Shown here: in pieces, positions 9,185 through 18,359 of the stretch | Layout: each line of letters starts with the position of its first letter | How positions within the stretch are numbered: the first letter of the stretch is position 1 | DNA from: CAVVEQ01 sp963802095 | GTDB taxonomy: Bacteria; Chloroflexota; Anaerolineae; Anaerolineales; Anaerolineaceae | NCBI GenBank assembly: GCA_963802095.1 | Contig: CAWDHI010000015.1 | Coordinates: forward strand, 1 to 56,478 | DNA: 56,478 nt | Direction: 5' to 3' | Translations under genes and position numbers: made by a program | Notes under the pieces: model-generated | What the model saw: the letters and a program-made list of their open reading frames with translations, nothing else | The model's database searches: none | What the model was told of the DNA's origin: nothing

Positions 9185-11943
9185 TCAGCGTGAAGGGAGG
9201 ATCATTAATTCTTCTGCTTTCGAGACTGCATCCCAACGCTGGTTGACACCAAGTTTTGAATAAAGATTGATAGTGTGGCGTTTAGCGGTTGAATATGAAA
9301 TATGGAGCGTGAGGGCGATTTCCTTGATGCTCATCGGTCCACGCAGCAGGATCAGGACTTCGAGCTCCCGCGGGGTGAGCGGTTCCAATAATGATGGTGG
9401 TTTTTCATTGATAATTCTTCCATCCTCATCCGGTTTCTTTTTAATCAAGGGATGCTTATCTTTTGATCCGAATGAACCAAGAATCGTATTGAGGTAACCG
9501 TCTGATGGGTCTCGCTTTTGGATATTTTCCAGCATAATCCGCATGGGTTTACCCAAATCCAAAAATACCCGGATGAACCCTCCCTTACGGGAAAGATCCA
9601 AGGCTATTTTCAAATAAGATTCGGCTTCCAAAGCGTTCCCACTGGAGCTGGATAATATGGCGCGCATCGCCAGGATTTGAATCTTATACCTGGTGTTGTG
9701 CGTCCGATCGATGATATCTTCAAGCGAATTAATTATTTCTTGTGTGGTTTGAAGGTCATTTCTTCCCTGCCTGGCCAACAGGATGCGGACCCTGGTGATC
9801 TCGGGTTCCTCCAACCAGAGCAATGCCATATCAGGGGGAGGGGCATTTTGACTATCCACCCAATCCCCTGCGGTATCGATACAACTTTCCAGCAGCATTA
9901 AATGGGCGCGCAGCGAGCTTGTCCTTCTATCTTCCCTTCCGCTCAGATTCATATCGATATTACTGATTAATTCCACCATCTTCCAGGCATCACCAGGTTT
10001 TCCATTCAACCAGTGAATTATCGCCAACCCCGCGATGGCATCCCGATAAGCGGTGAAATGAGCAGTGTAACGATTCTCCGCGATCAATTCAAAATCCCGG
10101 AAAGCTTCCTCCAGGAAATTCTGCTCATAATTTGCGATCCCCCGAAACATGGCTGCCAGGCTCGTATTTACCTCTAATTTGGATCCTTTACAATGCTGCA
10201 GCATTAAATCCGCAACCTGCCTGACCCGATCCAATTGTCCGCTTTTCAGGTAGTTAAACCCAAGAACCTGTAAAAGCAGAAGAGAAAAAGTATTTGTCTT
10301 ATCCTCGCAGGATTCATAATGGTCCAGAAGCATGCGTTCAGCTTCAGAAACCTGGCCACTTGCCTGCATCGCCATCCCCAGATAATACAATGCCCCTCCC
10401 CTGGTAAATTCCCATTCCGGTGGTAGAAGCTGGAGTGCTTTCCTGCTAAACTCTATTGCCTGAATGTTATCATTCGTAAAATAAGCCCACTGGGATTTCA
10501 GAACAAGCACCTGCCCGTGCAGGATATCCCTTTCTTTTTCCGTTAGATGTGAGCTTGATTCAGACTCCAGCAATTGATCCACCATCTGAAGGGTTTGCAT
10601 TAAAAGATCCAACCGCCATTCATGCTGATATGCCCACGCCCGGATCATCAATAATTCTGGTCGGGATTGGATCATTTTTTCCGGCAATAGGCGCTGCCAT
10701 CGCTCGAGGGTCGGCCGGTCCTCATGGTTTAGAACATCATATAGATTGGCGCTCATATGGAGGGCAGCCAGGTTAATATCCCCTGCAGCCAGGGCATGTC
10801 GGATTGCCTCTTCGATATATCCGTGTTCCCCCAGCCAAATGGAAGCTTGCTGATGCAGTTGAAGGAGCTGCGTTTAAACCCATTTCTGGTACTAATTTTT
10901 GTTGAAGGAATTGTTGAAATATATGATGGTATCGGTACCACTCAAACTCATAATCCAAAGAAGTCAGGAAGAGTTCAGAACTCCTGATCATTTCGAGACA
11001 CGAGCGCGCATCGATTTCAAGATGGGTTCCAAGAACAACCGCCTCACATAAAGGGATACAGAAACGGTCCAGGATTGAGGTCATGATTAAAAACTGCTGA
11101 ACAGCCGGGTCTTGCTGTTTAAAAACCTCATCCAGTAACAAACCCGTTATATTTTTATCTTCCCGGGAAAGCGTTTCCAGAAATTGGTCCTGGTTTGCTC
11201 CGTCTTTAAGCGTTAGTGTTGCTAAATGCAACCCCGCAGGCCACCCCTCAAAATGGGCATCCAGCAGAATCAAATTATCCTGATGAATAATTGACGGAAA
11301 TGTGGAGTGAAGATAGTCGGCTGTTTCATCCATTGTAAATCGGAGATCCCTGGAACGAATCTCGCAGATCATTCCCTTTCCGCGAAGTTGGGTCAGCGCG
11401 AGGGGTGGACTGATGCGAGTTATCAATACAAGGTGCAGCCGTTTTGGCCAATGAAGCAAAAGGGAGTTAAGCAGATCGTGCACTTCTTTGGAGTGGATCG
11501 TGTGGTAGTCATCCAGAACAAGAATGAATTCTCGGGGAAGTTTTTCGAGATCATTGCTGAATGTAGAGAACAACACTTCATTCGGAACTTGTTGCGGTGA
11601 AGACAACAAAGACAGCGTTTCTTCGCAGGCATCCTTGAGAATCACCCGGATCGCAGCAATAAAATATTTCAGAAAAAGGTTAATATCGCTGTCATTTTCA
11701 TCCAGGGAAAGCCATGTCGATGGCAAGGACGATGGTTTTTTATGATCAGCGGCTGACATTTTTTCCAACCAGGTTCCAATCAGCGTGGTTTTTCCAAATC
11801 CAGCCGGGGCACAGACCAGAATAAGTGGGGTTTCGATATTTTTATCGAGCAGATCCAGTAAGCTTGAACGTAAAAATTAGCCCGGCAAGTAAGCGAGGCC
11901 GGTTCAACTTGGTTTGCAGAAGGATGGGATCCTGATCAGGCAT
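9185..11943 (-). pseudogene. LuxR-family MalT-like ATP-dependent transcriptional regulator, two frameshifts
   Basis: A MalT-type STAND regulator of about 920 residues when repaired. Order of domains: N-terminal TKLNRPR motif; P-loop APAGFGKTTL; NTPase segments LVLDDYHTI and GWPAGLHLA; a TPR-like helical sensor region; and a C-terminal LuxR HTH (LTPRELEVLILLRGPMSIKE). The frame is broken twice. Removing one base from AAAAA at 11872-11876 joins the N-terminal 25 residues to the P-loop. Removing one from TTT at 10873-10875 joins LVPEMGL to LQLHQQASIWLGEHG. Both are +1 breaks. The middle and C-terminal pieces are long and clean, which favours sequence error over old decay. Its target is unknown. 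Confidence 0.75.
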
Positions 11944-12043
11944 AGGTACGAATCAGTTTATAGCTGATATTTCAATTCTACCTGAAGATAAACCCAAATT
12001 CTATCTTCGATAACAGAGTGGAAAAGAAATTCCCGCCAGCAGA

Positions 12044-13018
12044 TCACCTGGAATAGGTTTTATACCAATCCGGGTTCGGTTTTTCCATCTTGAAAAAATC
12101 CGTCCAGGGACGGGCTAGCGCGTTGCAGATGGCTGTCACGCGGGTCATCCGCTCCACCACCTTACTGCCAAGGAAATTCCGCCTCGCCTCTCCATCCATC
12201 GTGGCTGCTTCCTGCCAGATTGCCCTGCCTACAGCCACACCAGATGCCCCCTTGCTGCAGGCGATGGTGGTTTGACGAAGGAAGATCTCAAAACTGACGG
12301 AAGCCGAAAGCAGCACCCAGGGAACCACGCTGGATACCGAAAGCTCGGCGCAAGCCTTAGCCCAGGCTGCTTCGTTGATATCCGCGGAAATATCCATCGG
12401 GAATTCAGCTTTGAGCACATCCACCTTAAGCGGGGTCAGCCGGCGGGCGGTCTCGATCACCACCCTGTGGCGCTCCTCGGGAGTAAGTTTATTGGATGAA
12501 GGCGAGAGTGAATAGGAAAGGGTTTCCAGGAAGAAGGGGATATCCTCCACAAGGCAATCCTCCCCCACCTTGGCCACGAGGGATTCGATTTCGGAGGCTG
12601 TCGGCGAATCCGGATGGTAATACACGAGCAGCTTGACCGCGTTGGCTCCCATGCGGCGGGCTTTTTTCACCCCCCAGTCCTCCAGCAAGTTGGAGTGACG
12701 CGCGCGGCTATCACCGGTGTAGCCAGTGGCATCCAGTGTGGCGAGCAACCCGGTGTGGCCTGGGAGTGCCCCGCAGCTGATCCCATTCGCCAATCCGTAT
12801 TCCGGGTCCAACAGCACGGCGGAGCAGGCGTTGCCGACCGAAGAGATAACATCACATTTAAAATCCATCATCTGGTCGTCGGTAACCGATTTTGGATTGG
12901 TGGGATTGAGGGAATTCCGCAGGTTCGTGCGATGATCCAGCGCCAGTACAGAGATGGCGCCTCTATCGGTGGCGCACTGCTGCAACCCGCGGTATTTTCC
13001 GATCGAAAGGTTTTTCAT
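12044..13018 (-). CDS. LacD-like tagatose/sulfofructose-type bisphosphate aldolase
   Basis: A 324-residue TIM-barrel aldolase of the LacD/DeoC class I group, which cleaves ketose (bis)phosphates such as tagatose-1,6-bisphosphate through a Schiff-base lysine. Visible motifs are VLALDHRTNLRN near the N terminus, VLLDPEYGLANG, ANAVKLLVYYHPD, VDVLKAEFP and KGASGVAVGRAIWQEA. The lysine of VKLLVYY or LKAEFP is the likely catalytic residue. The ATG at 13018 is preferred to upstream codons because GGAG lies 5 nt before it. It is divergent from the ECF sigma gene. No sugar kinase or transporter is adjacent, so the true substrate is open. Confidence 0.75.
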   Translation of the reverse strand: MKNLSIGKYRGLQQCATDRGAISVLALDHRTNLRNSLNPTNPKSVTDDQMMDFKCDVISSVGNACSAVLLDPEYGLANGISCGALPGHTGLLATLDATGYTGDSRARHSNLLEDWGVKKARRMGANAVKLLVYYHPDSPTASEIESLVAKVGEDCLVEDIPFFLETLSYSLSPSSNKLTPEERHRVVIETARRLTPLKVDVLKAEFPMDISADINEAAWAKACAELSVSSVVPWVLLSASVSFEIFLRQTTIACSKGASGVAVGRAIWQEAATMDGEARRNFLGSKVVERMTRVTAICNALARPWTDFFKMEKPNPDWYKTYSR

Positions 13019-13123
13019 GAACGCTCCAATGGATACTGGGAGTCGGGTTTGATGAACACTGATATTATGCAACACAAAAAGGAATTTGTCGAATCAAGCG
13101 CAGAGCAAGCATCCGCCTTCAGC

Positions 13124-13129
13124 TATAAT
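13124..13129 (+). promoter_or_regulatory. -10 box of the ECF sigma gene
   Basis: TATAAT lies 9 nt upstream of the ATG at 13139. No ribosome binding site fits in the gap, so the mRNA is probably leaderless. No convincing -35 is seen. Confidence 0.45.
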
Positions 13130-13138
13130 CATGATGCG

Positions 13139-13753
13139 ATGGATGAAACAGCTCTGATCCGTTCTGCTGTGAATGGCGATCTGGATGCTTTCAACCGGCT
13201 GGTCCTGGAATACCAGGAATCAGCTTTCAATGTAGCTCTGCGCATACTTGGTGAAGTTCCTGCCGCCGAGGATGCCACCCAGAACGCGTTTATTTCCGCA
13301 TATCGCAACCTTCACCAATACCGGGGGGGATCATTCAAAGCCTGGGTGTTTCGCATGGTCACCAATGCCTGCTATGACGAGCTGCGCCGCAGGCAACGCC
13401 GGCCGACGGTCTCCCTGGAGGATGATGGGCAAGGAGATCAAGCACCTCTGGAGGAATCCCTGGCGGCAACCGATCCCGACGCGTCCGATCCTCAAATAGC
13501 TCTGGAACAGCAGGAGCTCGAGCACGCCATCCAGCACTGCCTGGAAAGCCTGCCCGTAGAGTTCCGAACAGCGGTGATCCTGGCGGATATTGAGGGGTTA
13601 AATTACGAGGATATCTCAAGGGCGTCTGGCATACCCCTTGGCACGATCAAAAGCCGCCTCGCCCGGGCACGCTTCAAGCTGCGCGATTGCCTGAAAACCT
13701 TTGAGGAACTTTTACCCGCCCGCTTCCGTCTGATTAACAAGGAGATTGGATGA
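13139..13753 (+). CDS. ECF-subfamily RNA polymerase sigma factor
   Basis: A 204-residue sigma-70 family extracytoplasmic-function factor. Region 2 runs from about residue 8 to 75 (FNRLVLEYQESAFNVALRI, EDATQNAFISAYRNLHQY, FKAWVFRMVTNACYDELRRR). An acidic linker follows, and region 4 spans about 125-180 (LPVEFRTAVILADIEGLNYE, ISRASGIPLGTIKSRLARAR). The start at 13139 gives the normal family length; longer in-frame upstream codons run into the divergent aldolase. The stop overlaps the start of the next gene by ATGA, as usual for sigma/anti-sigma pairs. The signal it answers to is unknown. Confidence 0.93.
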   Translation: MDETALIRSAVNGDLDAFNRLVLEYQESAFNVALRILGEVPAAEDATQNAFISAYRNLHQYRGGSFKAWVFRMVTNACYDELRRRQRRPTVSLEDDGQGDQAPLEESLAATDPDASDPQIALEQQELEHAIQHCLESLPVEFRTAVILADIEGLNYEDISRASGIPLGTIKSRLARARFKLRDCLKTFEELLPARFRLINKEIG

Positions 13754-14568
13754 CCGGCCCCTTATCAGACCGCGACCGCGAGCTGCTTTCCGCCCTGCTG
13801 GATGGGCGCATTTCCGCGCAGGATAAGTACGACATTGAGCGGAGGATCGCAACATCCACCGAGCTGGCTGCGGAATGGGATCAGCTCCAACACCTTCGGG
13901 AGATAATGAAGGGGCTTCCCCGTCACAAAGTCCGGCGCAGCTACCTGCTCAAACCTGGGAGTGTGCCAGCCAGAAAACCCTCCCCGTTCCTTTTCCCGAT
14001 GCGGCTGGTTTCCGGGCTGGCTTCCGCGGTGCTGGTGATCCTGCTCGCGTTGGACACAATGACGTTTTTCCGCGGCGGAATGATTGCTGCGGCGCCGGCG
14101 GCTGCTCCCATGGTTGCCAGCGAAGCCCTGAGCGCAGAAAAAGCAACTTCGGCAGAATTTAGCGACGAAATTATCCGCTGGGTAACACCCACAATAGAAG
14201 CCTTCGGAAAAGGCGGCGGCGCACCCGATTCCTCGATGGATGCCAACAGCGCCATGTTGGCTGCGCCGGCTGCACCACAAGTTGAATCACCGCTTACGGC
14301 AGATTCGCCTGTCGCTGAATCACAGGTTTCCAATGCGCCTCCGCTGGGATTGCCGGTTGAAGCAACCCCGGAGGCTCGCGCGGAAGATGGTCCGATCCTG
14401 GGTATCCCCGGACGGGAGGAGCAGGGAAGGATTCTGGAAACCGGATCCGAAGTTCCGCCACCCCCGGCGGTTTTCAATCAATTTTTCCGTCCCGCGGCTG
14501 AGATATTTCTCTTTCTGCTTGCCATCGGCACAGCCATTGCTGCAGTAATGCTCGGCAGGCGAAAATAA
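13750..14568 (+). CDS. Membrane anti-sigma factor
   Basis: A 272-residue protein coupled to the ECF sigma gene. Residues 1-60 form the cytosolic anti-sigma domain (ELLSALLDGRISAQDKYDIE). There is no Cys anywhere, so the zinc HxxxCxxC motif of many anti-sigmas is absent. A first membrane helix spans about 85-106 and a second about 250-268. The 140 residues between are Ala/Pro/Glu-rich, with repeated APAAAP-type patterns, and should lie outside the cell. The tail GRRK is cytosolic. It probably sequesters the sigma factor at the membrane until an envelope signal arrives. Confidence 0.8.
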   Translation: MTGPLSDRDRELLSALLDGRISAQDKYDIERRIATSTELAAEWDQLQHLREIMKGLPRHKVRRSYLLKPGSVPARKPSPFLFPMRLVSGLASAVLVILLALDTMTFFRGGMIAAAPAAAPMVASEALSAEKATSAEFSDEIIRWVTPTIEAFGKGGGAPDSSMDANSAMLAAPAAPQVESPLTADSPVAESQVSNAPPLGLPVEATPEARAEDGPILGIPGREEQGRILETGSEVPPPPAVFNQFFRPAAEIFLFLLAIGTAIAAVMLGRRK

Positions 14569-14573
14569 AAAAA

Positions 14574-14598
14574 AACCGGTCAGAAAACCTGACCGGTT
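14574..14598 (-). terminator. Rho-independent terminator of sixA
   Basis: A 10-bp stem AACCGGTCAG/CTGACCGGTT with a 5-nt loop. On the minus strand it is followed by a run of eight T. It is 17 bp past the sixA stop and may also stop the convergent anti-sigma transcript. Confidence 0.85.
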
Positions 14599-14615
14599 AT
14601 GGGTTTCGTTGTGGA

Positions 14616-15101
14616 TCATTTTTCCGGGCGGAAGAGACCGAAAAGCTCGCCTTCCACACCGTAATTCAATTCTGACCAATCCTTGATGGGGACTTTTATC
14701 ACCGCGATGGCTGCCGTGGGAAGATCGACGACCTTCCTCCCAAGGATCTGCGCAAGCCCTTCCATCCCGGGGTTGTGCCCAACCACCAGCACCTTTTTCG
14801 ATTCAGCCGGTAAAGCCTGAAGGGCTTCAATGATGTTAATTGGTTCGGCCATATAAAGCGAATCTATGTAGGTTAACTCCTCTTTATAGTCCAGTTTCTT
14901 CGCAACGGCTTCCGCGGTGGCTGCCGCGCGAACCGCGGTGGAGCTGAGGATACGGTCCGGGATGATCTCCTCTTTTTTCAGGAGTTTTCCCATGCGCGGT
15001 GCATCCTGCTCCCCGCGTTTCGTCAGGGGGCGGTCTTTATCGGAGAGTTCAGGGAATTTCCAGGAGGATTTTGCATGGCGCATCAGGATCACGGTCTTCA
15101 T
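14616..15101 (-). CDS. sixA: SixA-type phosphohistidine phosphatase
   Basis: A 161-residue histidine-phosphatase (phosphoglycerate-mutase superfamily) protein of SixA size. The catalytic RHG-type motif appears as VILMRHAKSSW, with KRGEQDAPRMG, LSSTAVRAAATAEAV and the second histidine in VVGHNPGMEGLA. SixA removes phosphate from phosphohistidine in phosphorelay or PTS proteins; here no histidine kinase is adjacent, so the target is inferred only from family. ATG at 15101 with AAGGTGA upstream. It ends at a strong terminator. Confidence 0.9.
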   Translation of the reverse strand: MKTVILMRHAKSSWKFPELSDKDRPLTKRGEQDAPRMGKLLKKEEIIPDRILSSTAVRAAATAEAVAKKLDYKEELTYIDSLYMAEPINIIEALQALPAESKKVLVVGHNPGMEGLAQILGRKVVDLPTAAIAVIKVPIKDWSELNYGVEGELFGLFRPEK

Positions 15102-15387
15102 AGGTCACCTTCTCGGGTCAAAACGAAATTTCGGAACTTGAAAGTATAACATAATTGAAGTTGATTTTATTTTGACATTTCTTGACAAAATGGTCCGAAA
15201 AATACGCGACCATTTGAGATTTAACAAACATACGATGAAGGAAAATAAATTAATTCGAGTTCAATGAGGGGAAAGGATTAACTCAATAGGATCGATATGG
15301 TCTCATTTATTCCAGAGTATTCGATGTTAGATAATATTCATGCATTATTTCGTTGGTGGGTGATTTTTATTGTTCTGAATTTTAGGA

Positions 15388-15510
15388 ATGAATGGAAGCT
15401 TATTAGCGTTCGTAATTGGTTTTGTTTTAGGGTTTTTATCTGCCAATATGTTGTTCAATGGATTATTACGCGAAATAATTCTTTTTTATGAACATTCGAA
15501 TGATTATTAA
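15388..15510 (+). CDS. Tiny A+T-rich membrane protein (40 aa)
   Basis: A 40-residue ORF: MNGSLLAFVIGFVLGFLSAN is a strongly hydrophobic, Gly-rich helix, followed by an amphipathic end LLREIILFYEHSNDY. AGGA touches the ATG, which is closer than usual for a ribosome binding site. The coding sequence is far richer in A+T than the flanking genes. It overlaps the next ORF by 11 nt. No family recognised; it could be real or chance. Confidence 0.4.
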   Translation: MNGSLLAFVIGFVLGFLSANMLFNGLLREIILFYEHSNDY

Positions 15511-15859
15511 AGGTTCGAGGTTAAAAAAATTGAAGATATTCGGATATCGCTGACTTAGGATCATCCAGGGAATTGTCTTTAAGAAAGGGAAATATTTTGC
15601 TTTTTGGAATAAGAAAACGAGGAGATTACTTCAAATTATTCTACAACAACTAATTGAAGAAGAGATAATTGATCAACTAAATCAAGAACAACCTTTTAAG
15701 CACAAGGGAAAATTGCAGAATGGGTGCAATTATTTATCCCCATCGGAATATTATTCTTTCAATAAACTTTTATTTTTTTCCTTTGAAAATTCAATTTTCA
15801 GTAAATTCGGATGGCGAGAAGATATAACAACTATTTTTTTGCTTTTATTTTTGCTCTAG
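15500..15859 (+). pseudogene. A+T-rich ORF interrupted by an in-frame TGA
   Basis: From ATG at 15500 the frame runs 119 codons to a TAG at 15859, with a single interruption: TGA at codon 18 (15551-15553). Before it reads MIIKGSRLKKLKIFGYR and after it LRIIQGIVFKKGKYFAFWNK. There is no normal start codon soon after the TGA; the first TTG is some 50 codons later. The content is Lys/Ile/Phe-rich and unlike the rest of the window. No family recognised. It may be a decayed foreign gene, carry a sequencing error at the TGA, or have that codon read through. Confidence 0.35.
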
Positions 15860-15906
15860 GCGGAGGGCTCTATTTAAAATACCGAAATGAGAAAAGGAGA
15901 GAGTAA
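15811..15906 (+). CDS. Tiny single-helix membrane protein (31 aa)
   Basis: A 31-residue ORF, with start MARRYNN, hydrophobic helix YFFAFIFALGGGLYL and basic end KYRNEKRRE. That is a well-formed single-pass topology. It overlaps the end of the preceding ORF in another frame. No ribosome binding site is seen. An imperfect hairpin of ggagagagtaat with attacttctcc lies at its stop (15896-15923). Possibly real, possibly chance in an A+T-rich stretch. Confidence 0.3.
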   Translation: MARRYNNYFFAFIFALGGGLYLKYRNEKRRE

Positions 15907-16118
15907 TACTCATTACTTCTCCCAATAATTATTCAATGAATATTTCTCCCAAGATAAATTTAACAATAGACTCATAATCCAATTTATTCCTGGGATAAAT
16001 ATTCTTGCTGGGAAACAACGTTGTCTTCATATTGATGCAAACCAGCATGTAGAGGGAATGGGTATTCGGGTTAAATGTCAGTAATATCGAGTACATCCCT
16101 CGATGTGGATCAGGTCTA

Positions 16119-16730
16119 TTGGTTTTCAATCACTATTCACGACAGGGATTCTCCATCCTCAACGCCGTGGCTTCCATTGCCGCTTCGGTTCCTGTGGAAA
16201 TGCACTGGATCATGACAAACGCATGGACGTTCCCGGGTTGGCCTTTCTCCAAGCAGCTTCGCAATATTTCCGAATGGATCTTCCGCAGGATCGCCGGGGT
16301 TTACGGTTTCACCCTGACCCCGCCCATGCCACCTGAAATTGAGGATGCGACCGCGCGAACCGAAGCGGTGCGCAGGGTGTTTCAGCATATCAAAGCCAAC
16401 CCCTCCACCCTGGTGGCACTTGCCCCCGAGGGAAGGGATTTTCCCGGCGGGGTATTGGGCATGCCACCGGCAGGCAGCAGCAAACTCCTTCTGGAGCTCT
16501 CCAGGCGCTTGGGGTTGGTTTATCCCGTCGGGGTCTTCGAGGAAGGCAGCGCGCTTCATCTTTGTTTTGGTGCGCCATTTGATCTTTACTCAATAATCAA
16601 GGGATCCGTTTTGGAACCCGGGGAAGCAAGCACGGTTGTTATGGAACACATCGCCAGGTTGCTGCCCACGCATCTCATTGGAGAGTTTCATGATCAAACT
16701 GAGATGCACGAACCCGGAAATCCGGTATAG
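16119..16730 (+). CDS. Acyltransferase-like protein (PlsC/LPLAT type), 5'-truncated
   Basis: Residues from VFNHYSRQGFSILNAV onward look like a lysophospholipid-acyltransferase domain: the NHYS histidine box, VPVEMHWIMTNAWTFPG, and a second box LVALAPEGRDFPGGVL (the PEGxR-like motif). Homologous-looking sequence extends upstream in frame (NIEYIPRCGSG) to a TAG at 16055-16057, but with no start codon; the only candidate is TTG at 16119, inside the domain. The 5' end is therefore missing or displaced, at the border of the A+T-rich islet. Without its N terminus it may be inactive. Confidence 0.6.
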   Translation: MVFNHYSRQGFSILNAVASIAASVPVEMHWIMTNAWTFPGWPFSKQLRNISEWIFRRIAGVYGFTLTPPMPPEIEDATARTEAVRRVFQHIKANPSTLVALAPEGRDFPGGVLGMPPAGSSKLLLELSRRLGLVYPVGVFEEGSALHLCFGAPFDLYSIIKGSVLEPGEASTVVMEHIARLLPTHLIGEFHDQTEMHEPGNPV

Positions 16731-16841
16731 GAATTACTTCGCAAAAAATCATTTTCTGAACCGTTTTTCGAATAGAATAGCTGCCTGGAAATCGCACCCC
16801 GGCTCAGGCATCGAAAATACATCACAGAAGGGATCCAAACC

Positions 16842-18290
16842 ATGAACCAAAAATCCGGAGCACAGATAAGCCGCAAGGCTTTCACTCAATCCCTGGTCAT
16901 ACTTTTCATTTTAATGATCATCGCTGGGGTTCTCACCCTCGTTTTGCCATCCGGTCAATTCACGTATATCGAGGTGGATGGCCGGACGAGCGTGGTGCCG
17001 GGGTCGTTTCAGTATGTTGCCAAACCGGATTACCCGGTCTGGCAATGGTTCCTGGCTCCCATCCAGGTGCTGGGCAGCGAGGCAGGGTTGAATATTATTG
17101 TGATCCTTGTCGTGCTCTTTTTTGCTGGCGGTGCTTTTGCGGTTCTGGATAAAACAGGGACCCTGCGGGCTTTTATTTCCCGGGTGATAAACCGTTTCCG
17201 CGGTCGAAAATACCTGCTGCTCTGGATGGTGGCACTGGCATTCATGCTTCTTGGAGCAACCCTGGGCATCTTCGAGGAGGTCATCCTGCTGGTGCCATTG
17301 ATGATCGCTTTTTCCTATTCGCTTGGCTGGGATGCGCTGGTGGGGCTTGGACTTTCTGTTCTCGCCACCAACATGGGCTTCTCGGCGGCGATCTCCAATC
17401 CGTTCACCCTGGGTGTCGCCCAGCAGCTAGCCGGGCTGCCAATTTTTTCCGGCGCTTGGTTCCATGTGATCATTTTCGCAGTCATGTACCTGATCTTTAC
17501 CACCTTCCTTTACCTATATGCGAAGAAGATCGACCGGGATCCTGCACAATCCTTGGTTTTCAAAGAAGATAGGGTTGAACGAGAAAAATACGAATTGAAA
17601 GATTTGACCCACGCAGCACCAGACCGTAAACAAAACCGCGCGATGACCTTTTTTGGTATTTTCGTGGCGCTTATCCTTGTGGAGATGCTCCTTTCACCTT
17701 TCATTCCAGCCATTTCCGATTTTTCACTTCCACTGGTGGGTATCCTTTTCCTCATTGGCGGTTTGGGCGCAGGGTTCATTTCCGGTGCGGGGGGGAGGCA
17801 GGTCTGGAGCGGTTTGAAGGATGGGTTGATCGGCATGCTGCCAGCAGTTCCGCTCATCCTGATGGCCTCCAGCATCCGCTTCATCCTGGATAGCGGCGAA
17901 GTGACAGATACCATCCTGCATGCCGCCGCGGTACCGCTTTCCAACCTGGGCGCCATGCCTGCCTCCATAGTGATCTACCTGTTGGCGCTCGGGGTGGAGT
18001 TCTTCATCGGTTCCGGCTCAGCCAAAGCTTTCCTGCTCATGCCAATCATTCTGCCCTTGGCCGATCTGGTTGGCCTCACCCGGCAGACTGCCGTGCTGGC
18101 CTATATCTTTGGCGATGGCTTTTCCAACATGGCTTACCCGACCAATCCTGTGCTGCTCATCAGCCTCGGTCTCACCGTGGTCAGCTATCCCAAGTGGTTC
18201 CGCTGGACAGCGAAACTCTGGCTTTTGGTGATCCTGGCGACGGTTCTCTTCCTTGGGATCGCTGTTGCCATAGGATATGGGCCTTTCTAA
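16842..18290 (+). CDS. YfcC-family membrane transporter
   Basis: A 482-residue integral membrane protein of the YfcC group within the DcuC/C4-dicarboxylate carrier superfamily. Family patterns include VLPSGQFTYIE near the N terminus, LNIIVILVVLFFAGGAFAVL, GIFEEVILLVPLMIAFSYSL, ATNMGFSAAISNPFTLGVAQ and GDGFSNMAYPTNPVLLISL near the end. A charged cytosolic loop sits around residues 225-270. Substrate is not predictable: relatives are annotated for dicarboxylates, basic amino acids or peptides. It is followed after 70 bp by an MFS gene on the same strand. Confidence 0.88.
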   Translation: MNQKSGAQISRKAFTQSLVILFILMIIAGVLTLVLPSGQFTYIEVDGRTSVVPGSFQYVAKPDYPVWQWFLAPIQVLGSEAGLNIIVILVVLFFAGGAFAVLDKTGTLRAFISRVINRFRGRKYLLLWMVALAFMLLGATLGIFEEVILLVPLMIAFSYSLGWDALVGLGLSVLATNMGFSAAISNPFTLGVAQQLAGLPIFSGAWFHVIIFAVMYLIFTTFLYLYAKKIDRDPAQSLVFKEDRVEREKYELKDLTHAAPDRKQNRAMTFFGIFVALILVEMLLSPFIPAISDFSLPLVGILFLIGGLGAGFISGAGGRQVWSGLKDGLIGMLPAVPLILMASSIRFILDSGEVTDTILHAAAVPLSNLGAMPASIVIYLLALGVEFFIGSGSAKAFLLMPIILPLADLVGLTRQTAVLAYIFGDGFSNMAYPTNPVLLISLGLTVVSYPKWFRWTAKLWLLVILATVLFLGIAVAIGYGPF

Positions 18291-18359
18291 TCACAACTTG
18301 CCAGACAATCGATTCTTTCCTAGAATGAGATATCTGGTGAGGAGTAACGGAGAATAAAT

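Noticed and set aside
12614..13138. N-terminal extension of the ECF sigma gene
   Set aside because: The long in-frame extension runs antisense to the aldolase and has no sigma-like content; the family start fits 13139.
15143..15148. Minus-strand TATACT as a promoter of sixA
   Set aside because: No acceptable -35 at 16-18 nt; left out as too weak.
15297..15491. 64-codon plus ORF in the A+T-rich islet
   Set aside because: Trp/Phe/Ile-rich without topology and no ribosome site; the alternative frame at 15388 gives a cleaner membrane peptide.
15929..16129. 66-codon minus ORF
   Set aside because: Its N-terminal half lies opposite the acyltransferase homology, and no ribosome site or pattern supports it; its A+T-rich end could be a remnant but I cannot show it.
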